Source: Alphaproteobacteria bacterium (lineage in GTDB: Bacteria; Pseudomonadota; Alphaproteobacteria; UBA6615). From it: a DNA stretch of 9,978 nt. This document shows, in pieces, positions 1 through 7,437 of the stretch. The stretch is taken from contig JABDJY010000265.1 in assembly GCA_013003285.1 (NCBI GenBank), positions 1-9,978 of the forward strand, given 5' to 3'. Numbering within the stretch: position 1 is the first letter of the stretch; every line of letters begins with the position of its first letter. The notes below the pieces were generated by a model. It worked only from the letters and a program-made list of their open reading frames with translations. It was not told the DNA's origin and made no database searches. The position numbers and the translations under genes were made by a program.

Positions 1-1155
1 GCCATTAATGGCCCCCACGACGATTTCCTTGCCTACGACGCGCTTCACATTGGTTTTTGTAAGTTCCTTCATGGCCAAAGCCCGCACCGCAACGGTCAAG
101 GTTTGGGTGCCGGCATTGCCCCCCATCGACGCCACGATGGGCATTAAGACCGCCAAGGCGACGATTTGCTGGATGGTTTGCTCGAAAAACCCAATGGCGA
201 TCGACGCGACCATGATCGTCAGTAAATTGACCACCAACCAAGGGAACCGCGCCCGCGTGGTGCCCAACACAGCCTCGTAAAAATCATCCTCCGGGACACC
301 GCCCAGGCGCATCAAATCTTCTTCGGCTTCTTCATGGACCACATGCACGATATCGTCAGCCGTGATCACACCGGCCAGCCGGTTGTCCGTATCGACCACG
401 GCCGCCGACACCAGGCCGTATTGGTGGAACATTAGCGCGACTTCCTCCTGGTCCATCGCCAGGGGAACGGGGTGGAGGTCCGTTGCCATAATGTCAGCGA
501 CCGGGACATCGCGCTGGTTCCGCACCAGGCGTGACAAGGGCAGCAAGCCGACCGGGCGACGATCCGCATCGACGACAAATACATCGTAGAAGTCTCGCGG
601 CAGGTCGACAGCGCGGGCGCGCATATGGTCGATTGTGTCGCCGACCGTCCAATCTTGCGACACCGAGACGAACTCGCGCTGCATAAGCCGGCCGGCGCTG
701 TCTTCGGGGAACGTGAGCGCTTCTTCGAGCGATGCCCGGTCCGAGGGCGATAATTGTTCCAGTATCTGACGCTGATCCGCTTCCGCCAGATCCTCGATAA
801 CGTCGACAGCATCGTCGGTATCAAGCGCGGTAATCGCCGCGGCGACCTCCGCCGGCTCCATTGCGCCGAGAACGTCTTCGAGAACAATGTCGTCGAGATG
901 GTGCAAAGTTTCCGGATCGAGCCTTTGCCGCAAATGGCCGATCAGGCGGGACCGCGCCTCGCCGTGTAGTTCCTCGACAATATCGGCCAGGTCGGAAGCG
1001 TGAAGGGGTTCGGTGAGGCGATCCACCTCGTCATAGCGCTGGTCGAGCAATGCGGTTTCGCACGCCCGCACCAGCGTTTCATCGACACCGAACAGACGTT
1101 CGACATCACCATCGCTTAACCGCGGTTTCGTCCGTTTTGCGAGGTCGCGTGCCAT
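1..1155 (-). CDS. mgtE: Magnesium transporter MgtE, 3' end outside the window
   Basis: Inner-membrane Mg2+ channel/transporter of the MgtE family. I translated 385 residues from the ATG at 1153-1155 (complement); the frame is still open at base 1. Domain order fits the family: an acidic, helical MgtE N domain (about residues 35-150), the junction PEDSAGRLMQREFVSV (150-165), two CBS domains (to about 275) that sense cytosolic Mg2+, then the first membrane segments (about 304-358). The conserved pore-region pattern MGGNAGTQTLTVAVRALA lies at about 344-361. MgtE proteins are usually about 450 residues, so roughly the last 65-75 residues, including the last membrane helices and the ion-selecting Asp of the final helix, lie beyond the left edge. 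The start codon shares one base with the maeB stop (TGATG), so mgtE is probably cotranscribed and translationally coupled with maeB. No separate promoter is evident. Family assignment is secure. Confidence 0.96.
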   Translation of the reverse strand, partial: MARDLAKRTKPRLSDGDVERLFGVDETLVRACETALLDQRYDEVDRLTEPLHASDLADIVEELHGEARSRLIGHLRQRLDPETLHHLDDIVLEDVLGAMEPAEVAAAITALDTDDAVDVIEDLAEADQRQILEQLSPSDRASLEEALTFPEDSAGRLMQREFVSVSQDWTVGDTIDHMRARAVDLPRDFYDVFVVDADRRPVGLLPLSRLVRNQRDVPVADIMATDLHPVPLAMDQEEVALMFHQYGLVSAAVVDTDNRLAGVITADDIVHVVHEEAEEDLMRLGGVPEDDFYEAVLGTTRARFPWLVVNLLTIMVASIAIGFFEQTIQQIVALAVLMPIVASMGGNAGTQTLTVAVRALAMKELTKTNVKRVVGKEIVVGAING

Positions 1156-3446
1156 CACAGCATTCGTGGCGTACGGGCCGCATGATGCTGAGCACCGACA
1201 GCGGCAACCGCGCTCATATTAAGAATGCCGCGCGCCGTGACCGAGGGGGTGAGGATATGTACCGAGCGCGCCGCGCCGGCCAAAATAGGCCCAACGGGAA
1301 GCCCATCGGCCAGCTGCTTCATCAGATTGAACGCGATGTTGGCCGCATCGAGATCGGGCATGACCAGAAGGTTGGCCTGGTCCTTCAAAACACTATTGGG
1401 GAAAATGCGCTGCCTGACTTCCGGGCTGACGGCGACATCGGCCTGCATTTCACCCTCCACTTCCAAATCCGGCGCGCTCTCGACGATGATATGCCGGGCC
1501 TCCCGCATCGTCTGCGCCGAGGCCGCCGCCGAACTACCGAAATTCGAGTGCGACAACAGGGCCACCCGCGGCTCGATACCGAACCGGCGGACTTCGTCGG
1601 CCGCCAGCAGCGTCATTTTTGCAATGTCGTCGGCGGTTGGGTCGGGGGTCACGAAGGTATCGACAAAAAAGAACGTGCCCTTCGGCAGTATCAAGGCGCT
1701 AACCCCGGCAAATTGGCGGACGCCTTCGCGCAGTCCGACAATTTCGCTGATATGGGTCAGGTGCCGGTCAAAACGACCTTCGGTGCCGCATATCATCGCG
1801 TCGGCGTCACCGCGCATGACCGCCAACGCGGCAATCACCGTTGTATTCGTTCGCACGCGGGTGCGCGCCTCGTCCGGCGTGACACCCTGTCGCTCGGCGA
1901 GCTTGTGATACAGGGTCCAATAGTCGCGATAACGCGGATCGTCCTGCGGGTTGATCAATTCACAGTCTTCGCCTGGTTTAAAATTCAGACCGAGACGCCC
2001 CACTCTCCTGGCGATGACGTCAGGCCGGCCGATCAAAACCGGTTCGCCGACCCCTTCATCGATCACCGCCTTAGCCGCCCGCAATACGCGCTCATCTTCG
2101 CCTTCGGCATAAACGATGCGTTGGCGCACAGCCGATGCCTGTTCGAATACCGGTTTCATGAGCAACCCGGAGCGGAAGACAAACTGATCGAGGCGATCTT
2201 GGTAAGCTTCGAAATCCTCAATCGGGCGGGTCGCAACCCCGGTTTCCATTGCCGCGCGGGCGACCGCCGGCGCGACGGCGCCGATCAACCGCGGATCGAA
2301 CGGGCTGGGAATGATCGAGTCCGGGCCAAAGCTCGACACCTTCCCGCCATAGGCGCTGGCGACCACATCGGAGGTTTCCTGGGTCGCCAAGTCGGCGATC
2401 GCCGTAGTAGCCGCGATCTTCATTTCCTCATTGATCGCCGTCGCACCGACATCCAACGCGCCCCGGAAGAGGAAGGGAAAGCACAGCACGTTGTTGACCT
2501 GGTTCGGAAAATCCGACCGGCCAGTGGCGATGATCGCGTCCGGCCGCGCCGCCTTGGCGTCTTCGGGCATGATCTCCGGATCGGGATTGGCGAGCGCCAT
2601 GATCGCCGGGTTCGCGGCCATGATCGACAGCATCTCGGGCTTCAACACATTGGGCGCCGACAGGCCCAAAAATATATCCGCACCGTCGATCGCTTCCGCC
2701 AAAGTACGTTGCGTGGTGTCCTTGGCATAGATCTCTTTATAGACATCCATCTCCTCGGCCCGGCCGGCATAGACCACCCCGTGAATGTCGGTGAGAGTGA
2801 CGTTTTCGACCGGCAGCCCCATCGAGACCAGTTGATTGACGCAGGCCAGCGCCGCCGCCCCGGCCCCCGATGTCACTAATTTGACGTCTTCGATTTTCTT
2901 ATCGCTGAGACGCAGCGCATTATAGACCGCTGCGGCGACGATGATCGCGGTGCCGTGCTGATCGTCGTGAAATACCGGGATATTCATCCGCTCGCGCAAC
3001 TGGCGTTCGATCTCAAAACATTCCGGCGCCTTGATGTCCTCTAAATTAATGCCACCGAAAGTCGGCTCGAGCGCCGCCACAACATTCACGAACCGGTCGA
3101 TGTCGGTTTCGTCCACTTCGATATCGAAGACATCGATACCGGCGAACTTCTTGAACAGGACGCCCTTGCCTTCCATCACCGGCTTCGACGCTAGCGGACC
3201 GATCGCGCCAAGGCCCAGCACCGCCGTCCCGTTGGTGACCACCCCCACAAGATTGCCGCGCGCGGTATATTCCGACGCCATCGCCGGGTCCTCGGCAATC
3301 GCCGACGACGCCGCGGCCACGCCAGGGGTGTAGGCCAGCGCCAAATCTCGCTGGTTGCCAAGCGGCTTAGAGGATACCACTTCAATCTTGCCCGGCTTCG
3401 GCTCGCGGTGATATCGCAGCGCGGCTTCGCGAAGATCTTCGGCCAT
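1155..3446 (-). CDS. maeB: NADP-dependent malic enzyme, hybrid with phosphotransacetylase-like C-terminal domain
   Basis: Oxidative decarboxylation of malate to pyruvate with reduction of NAD(P)+, in the cytosol. At 763 residues it has the length of the MaeB/Dme hybrid class. N-terminal malic domain: catalytic Tyr39 in LAYTPGVA, Lys94 in MEGKGVLF, metal-binding Glu136-Asp137 in GGINLEDIKAPECF and Asp161/162 in FHDDQHGTA. The nucleotide-binding fold has GAGAAA at 194-199. From about residue 443 (RIVYAEGEDERVLRAAK) to the end is a phosphotransacetylase-like domain; in this class it is regarded as regulatory (acetyl-CoA response) and not catalytic, which is family knowledge. The start at 3446 is supported by a strong AGGAG just upstream and by the usual N-terminus. 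It is first in a coupled pair with mgtE. The NADP rather than NAD preference is inferred from the class and cannot be read reliably from sequence. Confidence 0.97.
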   Translation of the reverse strand: MAEDLREAALRYHREPKPGKIEVVSSKPLGNQRDLALAYTPGVAAASSAIAEDPAMASEYTARGNLVGVVTNGTAVLGLGAIGPLASKPVMEGKGVLFKKFAGIDVFDIEVDETDIDRFVNVVAALEPTFGGINLEDIKAPECFEIERQLRERMNIPVFHDDQHGTAIIVAAAVYNALRLSDKKIEDVKLVTSGAGAAALACVNQLVSMGLPVENVTLTDIHGVVYAGRAEEMDVYKEIYAKDTTQRTLAEAIDGADIFLGLSAPNVLKPEMLSIMAANPAIMALANPDPEIMPEDAKAARPDAIIATGRSDFPNQVNNVLCFPFLFRGALDVGATAINEEMKIAATTAIADLATQETSDVVASAYGGKVSSFGPDSIIPSPFDPRLIGAVAPAVARAAMETGVATRPIEDFEAYQDRLDQFVFRSGLLMKPVFEQASAVRQRIVYAEGEDERVLRAAKAVIDEGVGEPVLIGRPDVIARRVGRLGLNFKPGEDCELINPQDDPRYRDYWTLYHKLAERQGVTPDEARTRVRTNTTVIAALAVMRGDADAMICGTEGRFDRHLTHISEIVGLREGVRQFAGVSALILPKGTFFFVDTFVTPDPTADDIAKMTLLAADEVRRFGIEPRVALLSHSNFGSSAAASAQTMREARHIIVESAPDLEVEGEMQADVAVSPEVRQRIFPNSVLKDQANLLVMPDLDAANIAFNLMKQLADGLPVGPILAGAARSVHILTPSVTARGILNMSAVAAVGAQHHAARTPRML

Positions 3447-3631
3447 GGGGCTCTCCTAGGGTCGCCGGCAATACGGCATTGAGGGTTCCGGGGTGCACCA
3501 CAAACGGCATACATACGGCGCACATTGCGTATGGTTTGTGACACATTGCGAACCGCTGTAACCGCAAGTTAAGCGGACGTAACTATGATTCACTATAGTG
3601 AACTGCAAACTGGTTAAGAAAAGGCACGTAG
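3447..3631. promoter_or_regulatory. Divergent maeB/lipB regulatory gap with repeats and a palindrome
   Basis: This 185-bp gap must hold the promoters of both maeB (minus) and lipB (plus). Seen directly: CACATTGCG occurs twice in direct orientation at 3521-3529 and 3542-3550, exactly 21 bp apart (two helical turns). CACAAAC (3499-3505) is inverted as GTTTGTG (3534-3540), with partial extension of the arms (CATAC/GTATG). AACCGC is repeated at 3551-3556 and 3560-3565. TTCACTATAGTGAA at 3589-3602 is a perfect 14-bp palindrome about 30 bp upstream of the lipB ATG. TATGAT at 3584-3589 could be a -10 element for lipB, but no good -35 stands in front of it. The 21-bp spacing would suit a dimeric or tandem-binding regulator. 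The regulator is unknown and function is inferred. Confidence 0.45.
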
Positions 3632-4306
3632 ATGGCCGTCGCAACGCACCAAACCGCACCTGCACAAAGCGCCCAAACCGTCGAATGGCAGCGTGCGCCA
3701 AGTCTACTAGCCTATGATGACGCCGTCAGCACCATGGAAGCCCGGGTCGCGGCCATCCGCCGCGGCGACGCAGCCGAACTTGTCTGGCTGGTGGAACATC
3801 CGCCGCTCTATACCGCCGGCACCAGCGCCAAGCCGGCTGATCTCCTCGACAGCGAACGGTTTCCAGTGCACGAAACCGGACGTGGCGGCCAGTACACCTA
3901 TCACGGCCCCGGTCAGCGCATCGCCTATGTCATGATCGATTTGAACCGCCGGGGCCGCGACCTACGCGCCTATGTGCACAATCTCGAACAATGGGTGATC
4001 GCCACCCTGGCGCATCTCGATATCGACGGCGAACGGCGCAGCGGTCGGGTCGGCATTTGGGTCGACCGCGGTAACGGGCGCGAAGACAAGGTCGCCGCCA
4101 TTGGTGTGCGCGTGCGCCATTGGGTCACCTATCACGGCATCGCCATCAATGTGTCGCCCGATCTCGGCCATTTCGGGGGCATCGTGCCCTGCGGCATCGC
4201 CGACCCGAAACTGGGGGTGACCAGCCTTGCTGATTTGGGCGTCGGCGCCAATATGGATGATGTGGATCGCGCCCTAAAAGACAGCTTCAGCGAAATTTTC
4301 GCGTGA
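3632..4306 (+). CDS. lipB: Octanoyl-[ACP]:protein N-octanoyltransferase LipB
   Basis: Transfers the octanoyl group from acyl carrier protein to lipoyl domains of 2-oxoacid dehydrogenases and the glycine cleavage H protein, the first committed step of endogenous lipoate synthesis in the cytosol. At 224 residues it has normal LipB length. Family motifs occur in order: WLVEHPPLYTAGTSAKPADL (52-71), RGGQYTYHGPGQ (84-95), the lysine motif KVAAIGVRV with Lys153, and the PCGI motif with the acyl-accepting Cys187, followed by GVTSLADLG. Both catalytic residues of the Cys/Lys dyad are present. The start at 3632 has AAGG at 3621-3624 with 7 bases of spacing. It is divergent from maeB, and no lipA is in the window. 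No clear intrinsic terminator follows the stop; only a weak 6-bp stem lies in 4333-4348. Assignment is secure. Confidence 0.97.
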   Translation: MAVATHQTAPAQSAQTVEWQRAPSLLAYDDAVSTMEARVAAIRRGDAAELVWLVEHPPLYTAGTSAKPADLLDSERFPVHETGRGGQYTYHGPGQRIAYVMIDLNRRGRDLRAYVHNLEQWVIATLAHLDIDGERRSGRVGIWVDRGNGREDKVAAIGVRVRHWVTYHGIAINVSPDLGHFGGIVPCGIADPKLGVTSLADLGVGANMDDVDRALKDSFSEIFA

Positions 4307-4713
4307 TCGCTAAAGCGCAGGTTTTTGAAAGCCTACCGTCGCAGGAGTTTGGTAAAAGTAATCTCAGATCTACCCACGTCCGATGTCGGGGGTATATCGG
4401 TCATGATTGGCAACTACTGCTGACGGCAGGAAATAGCCAAAAGCTGCCCTTCAGCAGAAGCTAATATGGCACTGGCTAAAGAACTATCGCTGTTGTGGAT
4501 CGGCACAGTGCGATGCCGTTGGAGGATAGCTGTCCACTACATAAAAGGCGGGCATAGACGCGAACTGTGTGTTGTCGGAGAGAATGCAACAGTTCAAAGC
4601 TTTGAGCTCTCCCTAGCCTGGCGCTATGGCACTCTATACGCTGACTAAACGTTGAAACTGGTCGTAACACCTAGGGAGCGATCGGTGACATTTTCCCGTG
4701 CAGAGATGGAACG
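4307..4713. other. 407-bp gene-free stretch upstream of glgC with several hairpins
   Basis: No convincing gene lies here. A 60-codon open frame (4466-4648, plus) has no recognisable family and no good ribosome binding site. Base composition looks less GC-rich than the flanking genes. Several potential stems are visible: CCGAT/ATCGG (4380-4384 with 4396-4400); a two-part stem from CTGCTGA (4417-4423) with TCAGCAG (4451-4457) continued by GGCAG (4425-4429) with CTGCC (4444-4448); GAACTGT (4562-4568) with ACAGTTC (4589-4595); and GGAGAG (4577-4582) with CTCTCC (4607-4612) around the palindrome CAAAGCTTTG (4595-4604). None is followed by a T-run, so they do not look like intrinsic terminators. 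The stretch may hold the glgC promoter and a long leader, or be a decayed dispersed repeat. Confidence 0.5.
4417..4457 (+). repeat. Inverted repeat / two-part stem-loop upstream of glgC
   Basis: CTGCTGA (4417-4423) pairs perfectly with TCAGCAG (4451-4457). After a small asymmetric internal loop, GGCAG (4425-4429) pairs with CTGCC (4444-4448), leaving a 14-base apical loop. There is no T-tract on either side, which argues against a terminator. It could be a leader structure of the glgC transcript or part of a decayed repeat; function is not known. Confidence 0.5.
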
Positions 4714-5997
4714 ATGCCGGACACCACAACACGTTTCGTAAGCCGACTTACCCAGGACACACTGGCACTCGTCCTCGCTGGCGGACGCGGCTCTCGTCTA
4801 GGTGTTCTTACTGACTGGCGGACCAAGCCCGCGGTTCCCTTTGGTGGCAAATTCCGGATTGTTGATTTTGCGCTGTCGAACTGCATCAATTCCGACATCC
4901 GGCGTATTTGTGTCCTCACGCAGTACAAATCGCATGCCCTGTTCCAGCATCTCTTGCAGGGATGGAGCGGGTTCAGCGCCGAGCGCGGAGAATTCATCGA
5001 CATTATTCCAGCGCAGCAGTGGCTCGACGATGAATCCTGGTACCAAGGCACGGCCGATGCCGTCTATCAGTGCCTCGATATTATCGAGGCCTACAAACCC
5101 AAATATGTCCTGATTCTCGCCGGCGACCACATCTATGCAATGGACTATGGCGAAACTCTGGCCGCTCATGTGGAAACCAATGCGGATTTCACAATTGGCT
5201 GCACTTTTGTATCCAAGAACGTGGCCGGCGAATTCGGCATAATGCAGGTCGACATGAACGACCGAGTGATTGATTTCAGCGAGAAACCCGATGACCCAAA
5301 GACGCTGCCCAACGATGCAGGTACCTCGTTGGCGAGCATGGGCATTTACGTCTTATCTTTTGAGTATTTGAGGGACCAGCTGCATCGCGATGCAGCGGAA
5401 ATATCGTCATCGCATGATTTCGGTAAAGACCTTATTCCTTATGCGGTCGCCAATGGTGACCACCTTCGCGCCTATCCGTTCCGTAAGTCTGCAACTGGCG
5501 GTGAGGGTTACTGGCGCGATGTCGGAACCATCGACAGCTATTATGAAGCCAATCTTGAAGTTCTCACCCCCAACCCTTCGATCGACATTTATGATCCACA
5601 TTGGCCCATACATACTTATCAACCACAACTCCCGGCGGCGCGCTTCATTGGCGCCGGCGAGCGGTGCCGGGTCGAAGATGCCATGGTCAGTGGTGGATGC
5701 ATAATCGAAAAGTCCAATTTGGACCACAGCATGCTTTATTCGAACGTCAAGGTTGGCGATGGCAGTGACCTTCAAGGGGTGCTGGCGTTGCCAGATTGCG
5801 AGATTGGCGCCGGATGCCGGTTGAACCGGGTGATCCTGGATAACGGCTGCATTTTGCCCGTGGGTACGGTGATAGGTGAGGATTCACGCCTTGACCGCCA
5901 ACGCTTCCACATTAGCGATAACGGGGTCGTGGTCGTTAATCGTAAGATGCTGGGCCAAGCCGCCGGCTATCACCCAACCTTCGCGAACGAACGCTAG
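4714..5997 (+). CDS. glgC: Glucose-1-phosphate adenylyltransferase (ADP-glucose pyrophosphorylase)
   Basis: Makes ADP-glucose and pyrophosphate from ATP and glucose-1-phosphate in the cytosol; ADP-glucose normally feeds glycogen synthase but can also feed sucrose-type glycosyltransferases. It has 427 residues, typical length. An N-terminal nucleotidyltransferase fold carries AGGRGSRL (22-29), KPAVPFGGKFRIVDFALSN (38-56), WYQGTADAVYQ (109-119) and LILAGDHIY (133-141) with the probable catalytic Asp138. It also has SEKP with Lys191 (the substrate-phosphate-binding lysine by family comparison) and GEGYWRDVGT (263-272) with Asp269. A C-terminal left-handed beta-helix of hexapeptide-like repeats follows from about 310. 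The Shine-Dalgarno is weak (GGA at 4708-4710, close to the ATG), so the leader may matter. The gene faces the sucrose-phosphate-synthase-like gene with 10 bp between stops. No glgA, glgB or glgX is present in the window. Confidence 0.97.
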   Translation: MPDTTTRFVSRLTQDTLALVLAGGRGSRLGVLTDWRTKPAVPFGGKFRIVDFALSNCINSDIRRICVLTQYKSHALFQHLLQGWSGFSAERGEFIDIIPAQQWLDDESWYQGTADAVYQCLDIIEAYKPKYVLILAGDHIYAMDYGETLAAHVETNADFTIGCTFVSKNVAGEFGIMQVDMNDRVIDFSEKPDDPKTLPNDAGTSLASMGIYVLSFEYLRDQLHRDAAEISSSHDFGKDLIPYAVANGDHLRAYPFRKSATGGEGYWRDVGTIDSYYEANLEVLTPNPSIDIYDPHWPIHTYQPQLPAARFIGAGERCRVEDAMVSGGCIIEKSNLDHSMLYSNVKVGDGSDLQGVLALPDCEIGAGCRLNRVILDNGCILPVGTVIGEDSRLDRQRFHISDNGVVVVNRKMLGQAAGYHPTFANER

Positions 5998-6007
5998 CCG
6001 AACGTCC

Positions 6008-7423
6008 TCAGCTTTGCAGCAGATGCTGTCGGATCAAATCGGTGCTATCCAACGGCGGGATCTCAGCCGCTGGTGAACGCGTGTAGGCAACACCTTCCTC
6101 GATCACTGTTGCATAGCGTTCGGCCGTCATATCCCATGTATAAGTAGTGCGCACGCGCTCGCGGGCGCGCTGAGACAAATCGGCTTGACCATCGAGTGCG
6201 GTCAGCAGACCCTGTGCGATATTCGTGGGATCGGTCGGATCGACTAGAATACCGGAGCCGTCAGAGAAAATTTCCGACGGTCCGCCATTGACCGTCGCGA
6301 CGCAGGCCAGTCCGCAGGCCGCCGCTTCGATGGGGGCAAGGCCGAACGGCTCATAGAAGGCGGTGAGTGCGAATACACCGCCACCCATGGCGACGGCGCG
6401 ATAGGTCGCCGCCAGTGCGCGTTGAGAGGGGATATTGAGAAAACGTACACTTTCTCGCAACCCGTGCTGCTCGATCGCCGCGAGGATCGGTTCCAATACC
6501 CGACGCTCGCCGAGGTCGAGCCGTCCGACATCCGCAAACGGATCGTCGATGCCGCGAACACACAGCAACAAGTCGGCCCGCTGGCGTAGAAGTTTGGACG
6601 TGCCGAACGCCTCGACCACGCCAATGGTATTTTTCTTTTCATCGAGGCGGTTGGAGACGACAACCATCGGCCGCGCGGCGGAGATGATTTCGCTCAACAA
6701 GTCCGTTGCGAGAGATCGGTCGATATTCCCTGGGTCGGTGGTGAATATTTGCGTATTGACGCCCGGCGGGATCACCGAAAACTTCGCCGGGTCATCGACG
6801 TTAACGGCATGCGCATAAAGCGGGTGCGAATATTGCTCGCGGCGCTCTTGTTCAGTCGAGGTGATGATGCGGAAGGCCCGGCCCATCGCCAGCCGCTCGG
6901 CGGCGATGCGGCGCGAGAAACGGTAGCGCGCCTCCATGTCTGCAGCATTGGCTTGTGACATGCCAAGCTTGTCGAGTTTCTGTGCACCCAGGGAATGGCC
7001 GGTGAACGTGAATCCTATGCCGGTGGCACATTCCAACAACGCCGCGCAATAACCGCCATCGGCATAATGCGCGGTGGCAAAATCCGGCATCGCGTCGCCG
7101 TAGAAGGCGATCACATTGTCAATGAATTCGGGCAGATGGTCCCACAACTGTTCCTTGGCGAGGAACAGCGGTCCGCCGCAGGGCAGGCGAACGATGCGCA
7201 ACGCGTCGCCGCTTTCCGCGTAATGGTCGAGGGGGGCGGCGAATTCGGGCCAAGCGGGGTCATCGATCTGACGCGTCACAATATCAGCCCGATGCCCCGC
7301 CGCGGTCATCGCCTGGGCGACTTCTTTCACATAGACTAACTGCCCACCAAAGTCAGAGTGCTCGGTGAGATGGGAGTCCGCCGGATCGAAATTTCCTTGC
7401 GGATTTAGAAAAATGACGTGCAT
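6008..7423 (-). CDS. sps: GT4 glycosyltransferase, probable sucrose-phosphate synthase
   Basis: Probably transfers glucose from ADP- or UDP-glucose to fructose-6-phosphate, giving sucrose-6-phosphate. The 471-residue sequence follows, from my memory of it, the Halothermothrix orenii sucrose-phosphate synthase almost along its whole length, starting at the same point (VIFLNPQGNFDPADS). Acceptor-side motifs: DFGGQLVYVKE (24-34), FLAKEQLW (87-94), TGHSLGAQKLDKLG (141-154) and YRFSRRIAAERL (167-178), which hold the basic residues expected to hold the fructose-6-phosphate phosphate. Donor-side GT4 motifs: SNRLDEKKN (257-265) and the E-x7-E motif in FYEPFGLAPIEA (357-368; Glu358 and Glu366). There is no fused phosphatase domain and no phosphatase gene nearby. 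It lies 14 bp downstream of the kinase gene in a likely operon; its Shine-Dalgarno is poor, suggesting coupling. A related specificity, such as mannosylfructose-phosphate or glucosylglycerate-type synthesis, cannot be excluded. Confidence 0.85.
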   Translation of the reverse strand: MHVIFLNPQGNFDPADSHLTEHSDFGGQLVYVKEVAQAMTAAGHRADIVTRQIDDPAWPEFAAPLDHYAESGDALRIVRLPCGGPLFLAKEQLWDHLPEFIDNVIAFYGDAMPDFATAHYADGGYCAALLECATGIGFTFTGHSLGAQKLDKLGMSQANAADMEARYRFSRRIAAERLAMGRAFRIITSTEQERREQYSHPLYAHAVNVDDPAKFSVIPPGVNTQIFTTDPGNIDRSLATDLLSEIISAARPMVVVSNRLDEKKNTIGVVEAFGTSKLLRQRADLLLCVRGIDDPFADVGRLDLGERRVLEPILAAIEQHGLRESVRFLNIPSQRALAATYRAVAMGGGVFALTAFYEPFGLAPIEAAACGLACVATVNGGPSEIFSDGSGILVDPTDPTNIAQGLLTALDGQADLSQRARERVRTTYTWDMTAERYATVIEEGVAYTRSPAAEIPPLDSTDLIRQHLLQS

Positions 7424-7437
7424 GGCGAGGGCAGCTT

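Noticed and set aside
1050..2879. Very long plus-strand open frame (609 codons)
   Set aside because: It lies opposite maeB and mgtE, is Arg/His-rich and matches no family; it is an antisense shadow of GC-rich coding DNA.
3569..3583. CtrA-type box (TTAA-N7-TTAA) upstream of lipB
   Set aside because: The first half TTAA is present but the second half reads TAAC, so the match is too poor to call.
4333..4348. Terminator after lipB
   Set aside because: Only a weak 6-bp stem with a wobble pair and no T-run after it; the T-run lies inside the stem.
4466..4648. 60-codon plus-strand frame upstream of glgC
   Set aside because: No family resemblance, no clear ribosome binding site, and it runs through the hairpin-rich non-coding block.
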